In this document: in pieces, positions 1-12,236 of the stretch
Position numbering within the stretch: position 1 is the stretch's first letter
How the letters are laid out: every line of letters starts with the position of its first letter
Assembly: GCF_002813325.1 (NCBI RefSeq)
Contig: NZ_PHUG01000001.1
Coordinates: 3,658,001-3,722,000 of the forward strand
DNA from: Janthinobacterium sp. 64
GTDB taxonomy: Bacteria > Pseudomonadota > Gammaproteobacteria > Burkholderiales > Burkholderiaceae_D
DNA: 64,000 nucleotides
Direction: 5' to 3'
The notes under the pieces: model-generated
Database searches by the model: none
The model's input: only the letters and a program-made list of their open reading frames with translations
What the model was told of the DNA's origin: nothing
Made by a program: the position numbers and the translations under genes

Positions 1-601
1 TCAAATGGATGGTACGGCTCAGGCGCGCGGCCGTCAGCTTGGCGCTCAGGTGCGCCCATTCCCCCATGAAACTGAGCAAGCCCGAGGACAGGGCGTGCGG
101 CAGCTTGCGCGGCAAAGCCAGGCGGCCCACGCTCAGGTGGCGCACCAGTCCCGCTTTTGGCCAGCCCAGGGAGTGCGAGGGGATGCATAGCCAGATCAGC
201 AAGCCCAGGTAGACCAGCACATTCCAGGCGATGATCAGCAGCAAGGGCGCCGACAGCAGGTCCACGCGGTGCGGATCGGTGATGCGGTCGAGCCCGGCGC
301 CCAGCAGCAGGGCCAGCAAGGGCAGGGTCAGCGCCAGGGTTTTCATGCCGTTGCGACGCGTCGCAAACGCAGCGAAGGCGGGGGTGCGCTCGGTGATGCG
401 CTTGATGATCAGTTCGGAGCGCTGCTGCAGGAAATCGTCACCCGTGACTTCGGCCTGCTTGCCCGAGGCTTGCCACTGCGCAAGCTCACGCGCGCTGCGG
501 CTGGCATACATGCGGTCGTCCTCGCTGAGGACTTCTTTTTTCTGATCGGCCGTTTCGATAGCACGGACCAATACCACTTCTCTCGCAATCTGCTCGTTCA
601 T
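1..601 (-). CDS. DUF2868 domain membrane protein, N-terminal part
   Basis: The frame is open from an ATG at the right end to the window edge, so only about the first 200 residues are visible. The N-terminus contains a charged stretch followed by SRSARELAQWQ, typical of DUF2868 proteins. Two hydrophobic segments follow at about residues 88-103 and 117-140. In related genomes such proteins lie next to a DUF3482 GTP-binding protein, which would be off the left edge here. The function of the family is unknown to me. The family call rests on recalled N-terminal similarity and topology, and the C-terminus cannot be judged. Confidence 0.65.
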   Translation of the reverse strand, partial: MNEQIAREVVLVRAIETADQKKEVLSEDDRMYASRSARELAQWQASGKQAEVTGDDFLQQRSELIIKRITERTPAFAAFATRRNGMKTLALTLPLLALLLGAGLDRITDPHRVDLLSAPLLLIIAWNVLVYLGLLIWLCIPSHSLGWPKAGLVRHLSVGRLALPRKLPHALSSGLLSFMGEWAHLSAKLTAARLSRTIHL

Positions 602-663
602 GGTGCTCCTGTTCTTGTATGAAACGACAACTAGACAGGCAGATTGTGACGTACTTTTGTGTT

Positions 664-1353
664 TCAGGCCAACGCGTCCTCGGCCCGGAACAAATGATGC
701 AGCAGATATATCAGGAAAGCAGCGATCCAGGCAGACCACAAGGTGTGCGTGAAAAATTGCGTACCTTGCAACTGCTGCTGCCAGCCTGCCACCAAACCGC
801 ACAGCAGCATGATCGCTGCCAGCAGAAACGCCATGCGTGGCCGTGCTGGCAGGCAGAACAATGGTAAGGCCAGTATCCACCAGGCAGTGTTTGCCTGAGT
901 CGCCGGCAGGCAAACCATGGCAGACGCACTGGCGGGCAATGTTTCCAGCAGACGCGCATAAGGTTCCAGTCCGCCATAGCGCAGCAAATCCGTGGGGCAA
1001 GGCACGTCGCTGAATGAAGAGAGTAAATAGATGCTTGGCGGTACCAAAACGGCCGACAGGGCCACGACGCGCAAGGCACTGCGGCGTGATGCAAGCCAGG
1101 CCAGCGGACGCAAGGTATCCCAGATGGCCAGGCCGATCACGGCGGCGCCAAGCAAGGTCATGCCAAACTGAAAACTGCCCACCAACGCGCTGTCAGCGCC
1201 GGCAAATTGCCCACGCGTCCCATCAAACATACTGTCGGCGATCATGAGGTCGAGGTTGCTGTAATTGCCGATCCAGAGGATCAGCACGGCTGACAGCATC
1301 AGGATGCTATCAATGCCTTTGGGAGTTTTGACGAGTTTAAGCTTGGCCAGCAT
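664..1353 (-). CDS. PAP2-family membrane protein with degenerate catalytic motifs
   Basis: About 229 residues with several hydrophobic helices, shaped like a PAP2 lipid phosphatase. The landmarks are recognisable: a CPTDLLRYGG block before the periplasmic loop and FFTHTLWSAW near the end. Active members have a cysteine/proline-rich PSGH- or PGGHAS-type motif in the middle and an arginine before the last histidine. Here those positions read CLPATQANTA and QLQGTQFFTH, so the catalytic His and Arg are replaced by Gln. It may be a non-catalytic homologue or a decaying gene. The start is uncertain: ATG at 1353 precedes the first helix, ATG at 1365 is possible, and neither has a clear ribosome-binding site. 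A PmrA-type repeat lies upstream and the two-component genes follow it, which fits an envelope-modification role. Confidence 0.65.
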   Translation of the reverse strand: MLAKLKLVKTPKGIDSILMLSAVLILWIGNYSNLDLMIADSMFDGTRGQFAGADSALVGSFQFGMTLLGAAVIGLAIWDTLRPLAWLASRRSALRVVALSAVLVPPSIYLLSSFSDVPCPTDLLRYGGLEPYARLLETLPASASAMVCLPATQANTAWWILALPLFCLPARPRMAFLLAAIMLLCGLVAGWQQQLQGTQFFTHTLWSAWIAAFLIYLLHHLFRAEDALA

Positions 1354-1526
1354 GGGTGCACACATTACTTGATGAGATGAAAGGGACTGGCCGCACAGGA
1401 CTGCAGCCATGGAAGTCATCGTACAGTGCCAATATGAAGAGAACATGACGCTGCCCACCGAGCGCAGCACGCACGATGCAAAATGAGCTTCCGGTCTCAC
1501 CTTACAAGTGCCAGCATGAATTACGT

Positions 1527-1554
1527 GTCAACAGGGCGTTAAGTTTTCGTTAAC
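1527..1554 (-). promoter_or_regulatory. PmrA-type direct-repeat operator candidate
   Basis: On the + strand the region reads GTCAAC-N5-GTTAAG-N5-GTTAAC. These are three half-sites at an exact 11-bp period, the spacing used by PmrA/OmpR-family response regulators (consensus about YTTAAK-N5-YTTAAK). On the minus strand the last half-site overlaps a TTGACA that could be the -35 of the PAP2-like gene. The operator assignment is inferred from spacing and from the adjacent PmrA-like regulator. Confidence 0.5.
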
Positions 1555-1572
1555 TACACGCAAAAAGCCAGC

Positions 1573-2799
1573 TTAAATGAAATCAATCCGCAGCACGCTG
1601 CCCCCTGCGGGGCGGGCAGCGAATCCCAGTTCCGCGCCCAGATACAGGCAAATGCGTTGAACCAGGCCCAGCCCCAGGCCTGTACCGGATGAGCCGCTCA
1701 AATTGACCGGTATGGGTTGACGCAGCAGGCGTGCGCGGGCCGCTTCGGGCAAGCCCGGCCCCGTATCCTCGACGATCAGCGCGCGTCCGGCCAGGCGCAC
1801 GGTCACTTCTCCCTGCAAGGTGTACTGGCAGGCATTGCGCACCAGGTTGCCAATGGCGGCGGCCAGCAATTCACGCGGGGCGTTGACCAGAAAATCCTCG
1901 CCATCCGCAAACACCAGGGTAAGCGGTTTGCCTGCCGTATATGATTGACAGCGCAGGCATTCCTGGCGAGCCAGTTCCGCCACGGAGAGTGACGTGCACT
2001 CCAGCAATTCCGGCGCGCGCGCCAGGCGCAGCAGCACCGTCACGGAGTCGCTCGCTTCGTGTGCAGCCCGGTAGATCCGTTCGGAGGCGGAGCGCACCAG
2101 CGGTGCATCGCCGCCGTGTTCCATCAGGATTTCCGCCGCCCCCGTGATCACGGTGAGCGGCGTGCGCAATTCATGACTGACATCGCCCGTAAAAAAGCGT
2201 TCGCGGTCAAGAACTTCGGTCAACTCCGCCGTACGTTCGGCAAAAGCGCGTGCCAATATCCCCAATTCATCGGCACTGTCCTGCAGCGGCAACGCCGCCT
2301 GCCCGGCCTTGACGGCCTGCGTCAGCGACATGATTGGCGTGATCAAGCGATTGGCGATGAAGGCGCCCAGCAGCGAAGCGCAAATCAGGAAACCGATAAA
2401 AGCGAGGGCAAACATGCTGTACACCACCAGCTCGATCTTTTCATACTCGGTGGCATGATCGATGACGACGAATTCCCCATGCACATCACTGCCGACCAGC
2501 ACGTGCAAATCAACACCGTCGACGGTTTTCTCGTGCATGCCGGGCGGCAAGCCACGCAAGGGAAGCGGCGTGTCTTCAGCGTGATGAAAGCTCAAGCCGG
2601 CTGGCATTTCGACAGCCAAGCCGGCCGCATGCCTTGGCGAGGCCCAGGCCGCCACTTCTTTCAGGCGCTCGTCGACCAGGCGCACTTCAATGCCCTCGAC
2701 GGCGATGGCGGCAATAATGGCAAAAAAGATGCTCGCCACAAGAGCAAACAGCAGGTAGGCAACGATGATGCGCCGCTTCAGCGATTTAAACGGGCGCAT
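1573..2799 (-). CDS. Sensor histidine kinase, PmrB/QseC-like
   Basis: A 408-residue membrane sensor kinase. A first helix lies at about residues 12-33, a periplasmic loop of about 90 residues follows, and a second helix at about 125-150 leads into a HAMP linker. The phosphoacceptor box is DVSHELRTP with His209. The ATP-binding domain shows the N box (NLVRNACQ, about 318-325), G1 (DTGPGL, about 345-350) and G2 (GTGLGLGL, about 372-379), so all kinase motifs are intact. Its start overlaps the end of the response regulator by 14 bases, indicating one transcript. The stimulus is not evident; the PAP2-like neighbour suggests envelope or lipid A stress. Confidence 0.9.
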   Translation of the reverse strand: MRPFKSLKRRIIVAYLLFALVASIFFAIIAAIAVEGIEVRLVDERLKEVAAWASPRHAAGLAVEMPAGLSFHHAEDTPLPLRGLPPGMHEKTVDGVDLHVLVGSDVHGEFVVIDHATEYEKIELVVYSMFALAFIGFLICASLLGAFIANRLITPIMSLTQAVKAGQAALPLQDSADELGILARAFAERTAELTEVLDRERFFTGDVSHELRTPLTVITGAAEILMEHGGDAPLVRSASERIYRAAHEASDSVTVLLRLARAPELLECTSLSVAELARQECLRCQSYTAGKPLTLVFADGEDFLVNAPRELLAAAIGNLVRNACQYTLQGEVTVRLAGRALIVEDTGPGLPEAARARLLRQPIPVNLSGSSGTGLGLGLVQRICLYLGAELGFAARPAGGSVLRIDFI

Positions 2800-3475
2800 C
2801 GCTACTCAATAATTTATAGCCGATGCCGGGAATGGTGCGCAGCATGGGAAAGGCATACGGTTTGTCGAGTACTTGCCGCAGTGCATGGATGTGCGTGCGC
2901 AGGGCATCGCTGTCGGGCCGGTCGTCGCCCCAAACCTCATGCTCGAGCAGCTCGCGCGGCACCAGCTTGGGCGCTTCACTCATCAGGCATTTCAGGATGA
3001 TGTAACCGGTCCTGGTCAAGGTCAGAGTCTGGCCCCCGCGTCGGACTTCAAATTTTTCCGTATCGAAACGCAACTCACCCACGGCCAGCACGGCGGTCGC
3101 CGTCGTTTGCCCGCGCGCGCGGCGCAGCAAGGCTTTCAGGCGGATTTCCAGTTCCAGCAGCGAAAATGGCTTAACCAGGTAATCATCGGCGCCGCTGTCA
3201 AAACCGGCGACCTTGTCTTGCAGGGTATCGCGCGCCGTCAGCATCAGCACTGGCGTGCTATTGCGCAATTCACTGCGCAGTTTCTGGCACAGTTCCAGTC
3301 CCGTCAGGCCGGGCAGCATGACATCGAGCACGATCACATCGTATTCATGCTGGGCCAGCAAGGCCAGGCCGGCATAGCCATTCATGGCCGAATCGAGCAC
3401 ATGGCCCTTCGCTTCCAGATAGGCATAGAGATTGGCGAGAATATCGGGGTTGTCTTCAATGATCAGAATGCGCAT
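2786..3475 (-). CDS. OmpR/PmrA-family response regulator
   Basis: A 229-residue regulator with an N-terminal receiver domain and a C-terminal winged helix. The acidic pocket (about Asp8), phosphoacceptor Asp51 (VLDVMLPG) and Lys102 (DDYLVKPFS) are all present. The DNA-binding half carries the TRTGYIILKCL and RTHIHALRQVL elements typical of OmpR-type factors. The ATG at MRILIIED was chosen because the reading frame upstream of it runs back into the 5S terminator. It is the first gene of the pair, overlapping the kinase by 14 bases. The three TTAA-type repeats upstream of the PAP2-like gene are a plausible target. Confidence 0.92.
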   Translation of the reverse strand: MRILIIEDNPDILANLYAYLEAKGHVLDSAMNGYAGLALLAQHEYDVIVLDVMLPGLTGLELCQKLRSELRNSTPVLMLTARDTLQDKVAGFDSGADDYLVKPFSLLELEIRLKALLRRARGQTTATAVLAVGELRFDTEKFEVRRGGQTLTLTRTGYIILKCLMSEAPKLVPRELLEHEVWGDDRPDSDALRTHIHALRQVLDKPYAFPMLRTIPGIGYKLLSSDAPV

Positions 3476-3481
3476 ACCGCC

Positions 3482-3509
3482 ATTGTAGGGGGAATTGAAG
3501 AATGCCAAA
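3482..3509 (-). promoter_or_regulatory. Candidate promoter of the two-component operon
   Basis: The minus strand carries TACAAT 6 bases before the response-regulator ATG, with a weak TTTGGC 16 bases further up. If used, transcription would begin at or next to the ATG, giving a leaderless message. The -35 match is poor and no ribosome-binding site is visible. Confidence 0.3.
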
Positions 3510-3523
3510 CAAACCGCCAGACG

Positions 3524-3557
3524 AAAAAAAACCCGACCATTGCTGATCGGGTTTTTC
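3524..3557 (-). terminator. Rho-independent terminator of the rRNA operon
   Basis: The stem AACCCGA/TCGGGTT (extended by A/T pairs) with a 10-base loop is followed on the minus strand by a run of T. It lies 16 bases beyond the 5S gene and before the two-component operon. Confidence 0.85.
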
Positions 3558-3573
3558 TCTACTGCGTATAACA

Positions 3574-3690
3574 AGCCTGACGATAACCTACTTTCACACT
3601 GGTTGCAGCACTATCATCGGCGCAAAGTTGTTTCACGGTCCTGTTCGGGATGGGAAGGGGTGGGACCAACTTGCTATGGTCATCAGGCAT
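3574..3690 (-). rRNA. rrf: 5S ribosomal RNA
   Basis: About 117 nt reading on the minus strand from TGCCTGATGACCATAG to TTATCGTCAGGC. The two ends pair to form the helix I stem, and the CCCATCCCGAACAGG core typical of bacterial 5S is present. It is the last gene of the operon, downstream of 23S. Ends are estimated to within a few bases. Confidence 0.93.
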
Positions 3691-3827
3691 AACTTGTACT
3701 GGCATTTGTCCTCAATGGAGCGACAAAGCCTGAATCTGGAAGAAGCAAAGATTGGGGTAATGACTGGTAGTATCAACAAACACGCAACGTTGTACCGTCT
3801 TATCCTCTGTACCTGCTAAGGTTATAG
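3691..3827 (-). other. 23S-5S spacer, 3' arm of the 23S processing stem
   Basis: Bases 3733-3813 are the reverse complement, with few mismatches, of 6743-6860 on the other side of the 23S gene. Shared blocks include TATCAACAAAC, CAACGTTGTAC and CTGGAAGAAG. In the precursor RNA the two arms would form the long double helix cut by RNase III. Confidence 0.75.
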
Positions 3828-6703
<2,876 letters not shown>

Positions 6704-6943
6704 ATAACGTTAGCCTCTCATCATTTGCATGAGGAAAGAGCGCTACAGGGATAAGAAAGTACAACGTTGTTGCTTGTTTGTTGATACATACAATCATTAC
6801 CCATCGATTCGCTTTTTACGGCAAACCGATCAATAAATAATCTTTACTTCTTCCAGATTGTTAAAGAACATACAGCACTTGATCTCGAAAAGACCAAACC
6901 TAAATCCCGGTGCACTCTCTGCACTGATTTACGTTTGAACTTT
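6704..6943 (-). other. tRNA-Ala-23S spacer with boxA and 5' processing arm
   Basis: The spacer carries a boxA-like TGTTCTTTAACAATCTGG on the minus strand (6853-6870) for antitermination into 23S. Bases 6743-6860 pair with the spacer beyond 23S to form the processing stem. No gene is seen here. Confidence 0.75.
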
Positions 6944-7019
6944 TGGTGGAGGATGACGGGATCGAACCGACGACCCCCTGCTTGCAAAGCAGGTGCTCTC
7001 CCAGCTGAGCTAATCCCCC
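6944..7019 (-). tRNA. tRNA-Ala (TGC)
   Basis: A 76-nt cloverleaf on the minus strand beginning GGGGGATTAGCTC, with anticodon TGC, T-arm GGTTCGATCC and an encoded CCA end. It sits in the 16S-23S spacer as usual. Confidence 0.97.
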
Positions 7020-7044
7020 TAGGGTATTTCCAGACTACAGAAAC

Positions 7045-7121
7045 TGGTAGGGCTGGTTGGACTCGAACCAACGACCCCCGCGTTATCAACACGGTGCTCT
7101 AACCAGCTGAGCTACAGCCCC
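7045..7121 (-). tRNA. tRNA-Ile (GAT)
   Basis: A 77-nt cloverleaf on the minus strand beginning GGGGCTGTAGCTC, with anticodon GAT, T-arm GGTTCGAGTCC and an encoded CCA end. It is the first tRNA after 16S, 25 bases before tRNA-Ala. Confidence 0.97.
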
Positions 7122-8731
<1,610 letters not shown>

Positions 8732-8950
8732 AATCTCTGTTACTTTGCCGTTTTACCGGCATGGTCGAACTATTTAACTAGTTCAAACCCCTCGCATTGC
8801 GAGGTGTTTGCTCACTCAAAAAACTGACAGGCTACTTCCGAAGAAGTATCCTATTTCATTATTTCTTGTGAACATTTGATATTTTAAGTTAGACGCCAAT
8901 CCGAAGATCGACGCTGCACTTACATCAAATGCCCACACTTATCGACTGTT

Positions 8951-8964
8951 AATTGTTAAAGAAC
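8951..8964 (-). promoter_or_regulatory. rRNA antitermination boxA
   Basis: The minus strand reads GTTCTTTAACAATT, a close match to the boxA element bound by NusB/NusE, in the 16S leader. A second copy precedes 23S. Confidence 0.8.
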
Positions 8965-9028
8965 TGTATTCGGTACTGCTTTCGCGTTATCGACAAAGCG
9001 TTGTGTTTGTCAGCTGCGAAGAAGGAAG

Positions 9029-9057
9029 ATTATGAAGCATTTCATTACATCCGTCAA
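9029..9057 (-). promoter_or_regulatory. Proximal rRNA promoter
   Basis: The minus strand shows TTGACG, a 17-base spacer and CATAAT, close to the sigma-70 consensus. The start would be about 290 bases before 16S, upstream of boxA. An A/T-rich stretch just upstream of the -35 could act as an UP element. Confidence 0.8.
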
Positions 9058-9133
9058 CTCCTTCTTTTTTCTACATCGCCGTTTCCGGTGATCCTCAACT
9101 GCCGCATTTGACTGCGTCTCATTGGGGAGGCGA

Positions 9134-9162
9134 ACTATAGCAAAGCGCCCCGGGAGTAGCAA
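9134..9162 (-). promoter_or_regulatory. Distal rRNA promoter candidate
   Basis: The minus strand shows TTGCTA, a 17-base GC-rich spacer and TATAGT, about 105 bases upstream of the proximal promoter. Tandem promoters are common for rRNA operons. This one rests on sequence match only. Confidence 0.6.
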
Positions 9163-9256
9163 GGCTTTTCCGGGGTATTTGCGGCCAACTGCTACAATTT
9201 CGCCCCCTCCGCGCCAAACGGCGCTTGCCTATATATAGAACCATAGAAGATTCACC

Positions 9257-10636
9257 ATGAAACAACAAGCTCAAGGATCAGGCCTGACCCTGAAACGGGC
9301 TGGCTTTACCACTGGCTTCGGCGTGCTCGCCGCCACCCTCGGTTCCGCAGTCGGCCTCGGCAACATCTGGAAGTTCCCCTATCTGACAGGCGCCAATGGC
9401 GGCGCCGGCTTCCTGCTCATCTATCTGCTCGCTACCCTTTTAGTGGGATTGCCCGTGATGATCGCGGAAATCACCCTGGGGCGCCGCGCCAAGGTCAACC
9501 CGATTTCCACCATGGAACAGCTGGCACCGAAGGGCAAACCCTGGTGGCTGGTTGGCGTCATCGGCATGGTAGCCGCCTTCCTGATCGTCGCGTTCTATTC
9601 GGAAGTGGTGGGCTGGGTATTCGCCTATATTGCCAAGGCCATCGATGGCTCCATTCTCAGCAGCGACAAACTGGTGACGGAAGCGGCCTTCGCCTCGCTG
9701 ATCAGCAATCCCCTCCAATCGCTGTTGTGGCAATGGGGCGTGCTGCTGTTTATCGGCGGCATATTGATGCTGGGCGTGACCAAGGGCATCGAGGCGATCG
9801 CCAAGAAACTCATGCCACTGCTGTTCCTGCTGCTGTTGCTACTGTGCGCGGTCAGCCTGTCGCTCGATAAAGCGGCCGAAGGACTGGTTTTCCTGTTCCG
9901 TCCTGATTTTTCCAAGCTGACGGCTTCCGTCGTACTGACGGCCATGGGCCTGGCCTTCTTTAAATTGTCCGTCGGCATGGGTACGATGATGACCTACGGC
10001 AGCTATTTCCGCGATGACCAGAATATTCCCGTCACGACTTTACGCGTGATGGCCGCCGACCTCGGCGTCTCCATGCTGGCCGGCATCGCCATCTTCCCCG
10101 CCGTGTTCACGTTTGGTTTCGCCCCCAGCGCGGGACCGTCGCTGGTGTTCATCACGATTCCGGCCGTGTTTTCGCAAATCCCGATGGGACAAGCATTGAT
10201 GGTGGTGTTCTTCATTCTGGCAGCAGTCGCCGCCACGGGGGCGATGCTGTCGCTGATGGAAGTGCCCGTGGTAATCTTCCATGAACGCTTCGGCTGGACG
10301 CGCACCAAGGCCACCGTCGTGACCATGCTGCTGCTGGCCGTGCTCGGTTCCGTATGCGCCCTGAGCAACAGCACCCTGGCGGACTTCAAGCTGTTTAATT
10401 TGAATATGTTTGATCTGTTCGACTTTGTGTCATCGAATATCTTCCTGCCCGTGGGCGGCATCGCGATTGCCTTGTTTACCGGCTGGGCCTGGGGCAAGGA
10501 CCATTTCATCGAGGCGATCAGCAATCATGGCCAGTTGCAGAACAGAAAATTGGCGCATGTGCTGCTGTTTCTGCTGCGCTTTGTCTCTCCCGTGCTGATC
10601 CTGATCGTCATGCTGAAGGGCCTGAAAGCCTTCTAG
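9257..10636 (+). CDS. Sodium-dependent transporter, neurotransmitter:sodium symporter family
   Basis: A 459-residue membrane protein of the SNF/NSS family, the bacterial LeuT relatives that bring in amino acids or similar small molecules with sodium. The signature of the first helix is present (GSAVGLGNIWKFPYL followed by NGGAGF, about residues 24-53), and about 11-12 hydrophobic segments follow. The helix 6-type stretch around FKLSVGMGTMMTYGSY is conserved. The substrate cannot be read from sequence. It diverges from the rRNA operon and meets the dipeptidase gene tail to tail with no gap between stop codons. It could supply an amino acid linked to the neighbouring cell-wall catabolic genes, but this is only suggested by position. 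Confidence 0.92.
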   Translation: MKQQAQGSGLTLKRAGFTTGFGVLAATLGSAVGLGNIWKFPYLTGANGGAGFLLIYLLATLLVGLPVMIAEITLGRRAKVNPISTMEQLAPKGKPWWLVGVIGMVAAFLIVAFYSEVVGWVFAYIAKAIDGSILSSDKLVTEAAFASLISNPLQSLLWQWGVLLFIGGILMLGVTKGIEAIAKKLMPLLFLLLLLLCAVSLSLDKAAEGLVFLFRPDFSKLTASVVLTAMGLAFFKLSVGMGTMMTYGSYFRDDQNIPVTTLRVMAADLGVSMLAGIAIFPAVFTFGFAPSAGPSLVFITIPAVFSQIPMGQALMVVFFILAAVAATGAMLSLMEVPVVIFHERFGWTRTKATVVTMLLLAVLGSVCALSNSTLADFKLFNLNMFDLFDFVSSNIFLPVGGIAIALFTGWAWGKDHFIEAISNHGQLQNRKLAHVLLFLLRFVSPVLILIVMLKGLKAF

Positions 10637-11251
10637 TCAGAGTACCCGGGTGTAGGTCTGTCGCACCAGCACCCGGTCGCCGCAATCGAAATGCCACCAT
10701 TCGCTGTTGATGCCGAAGAAGCCCGCCTGGAACATGGCGTCGCGCAACAATCGGCGATGGTCGACCTGCTCCTGCGTAATTTCCCCGCTTTCCAGCAAAG
10801 CCAGCTCCAGCGCCGGGTGCGAGCGCTCACTCAAGTCGTCAAAGCCCGTGCCCATGTCGAGTTCCTGCCCATCGGGCCCGACGATGGTGATGTCGAGCGC
10901 CATGCCAAATGAGTGGATCGAGCCACGCGACGGCTCCGCAATATAACCGAGCAACTCCGTTCCCTGCAGCGCATCCCACAGTTGCTGCTGCACCCGCTGC
11001 GGACGCAGGGCATCGAGCACCAATAAATGATGCTCGGGACGCCGCGCGGCCAGCCAGGCCACGGCCCGTTCCAGGGCGGCGGCCGCATCGCGGTGCAGCC
11101 AGGCGCAATCGATGGGGCTGTATAAGTCGCGGCCGACGAAATTGTCGGGCGTGGCATAGCGCAAGTCGACGGCGATGCCGGCGATGCTGCTCAGGTGGCG
11201 AAATTGCGGATCGCTGCTCACCGCTTCCAATTGCAAACTTGCAACAGACAT
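10637..11251 (-). CDS. ddpX: D-alanyl-D-alanine dipeptidase, VanX/DdpX type
   Basis: A 204-residue M15D zinc peptidase, the usual size of VanX. It hydrolyses the D-Ala-D-Ala dipeptide. The zinc and catalytic motif SIHSFGMALD supplies His113 and Asp120. EWWH supplies Glu184 and His187, and Arg83 in LRPQR matches the conserved transition-state arginine. No signal peptide is visible, so it should be cytoplasmic. The ATG overlaps the TGA of the upstream lysR gene (TGATG), so the two are translationally coupled, and the start was placed there. No vanA- or vanH-type genes are nearby, so a role in using cell-wall D-Ala-D-Ala as nutrient is more likely than vancomycin resistance. Confidence 0.9.
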   Translation of the reverse strand: MSVASLQLEAVSSDPQFRHLSSIAGIAVDLRYATPDNFVGRDLYSPIDCAWLHRDAAAALERAVAWLAARRPEHHLLVLDALRPQRVQQQLWDALQGTELLGYIAEPSRGSIHSFGMALDITIVGPDGQELDMGTGFDDLSERSHPALELALLESGEITQEQVDHRRLLRDAMFQAGFFGINSEWWHFDCGDRVLVRQTYTRVL

Positions 11252-12153
11252 CAGACGCCTCTTTCCAGGCAATTACGCGCCGCCACGCCGATGCTGTCGG
11301 CCAGGCGCCGCGCGCCATGCGACAGCGGCGAATGGCTCGCCGTCAATAAATACAGTTGGATCGGGATCGTCGGTGCCCAGGGACGGCGCTGCAACAGCTC
11401 GGGCGAGCCGGACGCGGACGTAAACGGGTCGACCACGGCCATGCCGGCGCCCGCTTCCACCAGGGAACGGGCGATTTGATAAGTCTGCACCACGGTACTG
11501 AAGACGGGGTGGATATCCTGCGCTTCGCAGGCGGCGATCACCAATTCGCCCAGCGGATCGTTGTCAGCATGGCCGATCAGCTCGCCATTCAGGCCATGCG
11601 CCGTCAGCGGTGTGCCGCAATCGGCCGCGCGCCAAGTGCCGGCCGGCGCGATCACCGTCATGACGCCGTGCGCCAGCGGTTCGGCCACGATGCCCGGATG
11701 GCGCGGGTCTTGCAGCGACACGGCCAGGTCCGCTTCACCGAGGCGCAAGGTATTGACGATCTCGCCCGTGTGGTGGGTAGCCAGCTGGCAACGCGTGTGG
11801 GGGAAGTCGCGCCGCCACTGCGTCATGGCGAAGGGCAAGACGCTGATGGCAATCGTCGGCGTGGAGACCAGACGGATGGTTTCCACCGCGTGGCCCTTCA
11901 GGCTGGCCGCCAGACGGCGGATGCCCAGTAAATCGCGGTTGAGCTTTTCCGTTTCGACAAACAGGCGGTGCGCCTCCGGTTTCGGGTACAGCTTGCCCCG
12001 CACGCGCTCGAACAGCGGCATGCCCAGTTGCAACTCGCAATGTTGCAAGACCTTGGTCACGGCCGGTTGCGAGATGTGCAGCACCTGGGCGGCGCCGCTG
12101 ATGGTGCCAACTTGCATGATGGCGTGAAACACTTCGATATGACGCAGCCGCAT
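11251..12153 (-). CDS. LysR-family regulator coupled to the dipeptidase
   Basis: A 300-residue LysR regulator with an N-terminal winged helix (about 1-60, including SGAAQVLHISQPAVTKVLQ) and a C-terminal periplasmic-binding-like effector domain. It shares an overlapping stop/start with the VanX-type dipeptidase, an arrangement in which the regulator lies upstream of its target on the same strand rather than divergently. This suggests control of, or co-expression with, D-Ala-D-Ala breakdown. The effector is unknown; D-Ala-D-Ala or a D-amino acid are reasonable guesses. It follows the amidase gene after 83 bases. Confidence 0.88.
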   Translation of the reverse strand: MRLRHIEVFHAIMQVGTISGAAQVLHISQPAVTKVLQHCELQLGMPLFERVRGKLYPKPEAHRLFVETEKLNRDLLGIRRLAASLKGHAVETIRLVSTPTIAISVLPFAMTQWRRDFPHTRCQLATHHTGEIVNTLRLGEADLAVSLQDPRHPGIVAEPLAHGVMTVIAPAGTWRAADCGTPLTAHGLNGELIGHADNDPLGELVIAACEAQDIHPVFSTVVQTYQIARSLVEAGAGMAVVDPFTSASGSPELLQRRPWAPTIPIQLYLLTASHSPLSHGARRLADSIGVAARNCLERGV

Positions 12154-12236
12154 GAGCTATTCCTTTACCTTGCCGTGGCCGCCTGGGCCGTCAACGTTCA
12201 GCATATAAGAAAAAGTCATGGGCTGGAACGGCCATG

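Larger units (their letters stand above)
8732..9256 (-). other. rRNA leader and promoter region
   Basis: This 525-base gap holds no gene. It contains the 16S 5' processing arm (8922-8966), a boxA, the main promoter and an upstream promoter of the rRNA operon, all read on the minus strand. The last 90 bases before 9257 form the upstream region of the sodium symporter gene and include a TACAAT at 9193-9198, without a convincing -35. Confidence 0.8.

Noticed and set aside
10637..11251. Vancomycin-resistance gene vanX
   Set aside because: There is no vanH or vanA ligase or VanRS system nearby; such dipeptidases are common in Gram-negatives for D-Ala-D-Ala use.
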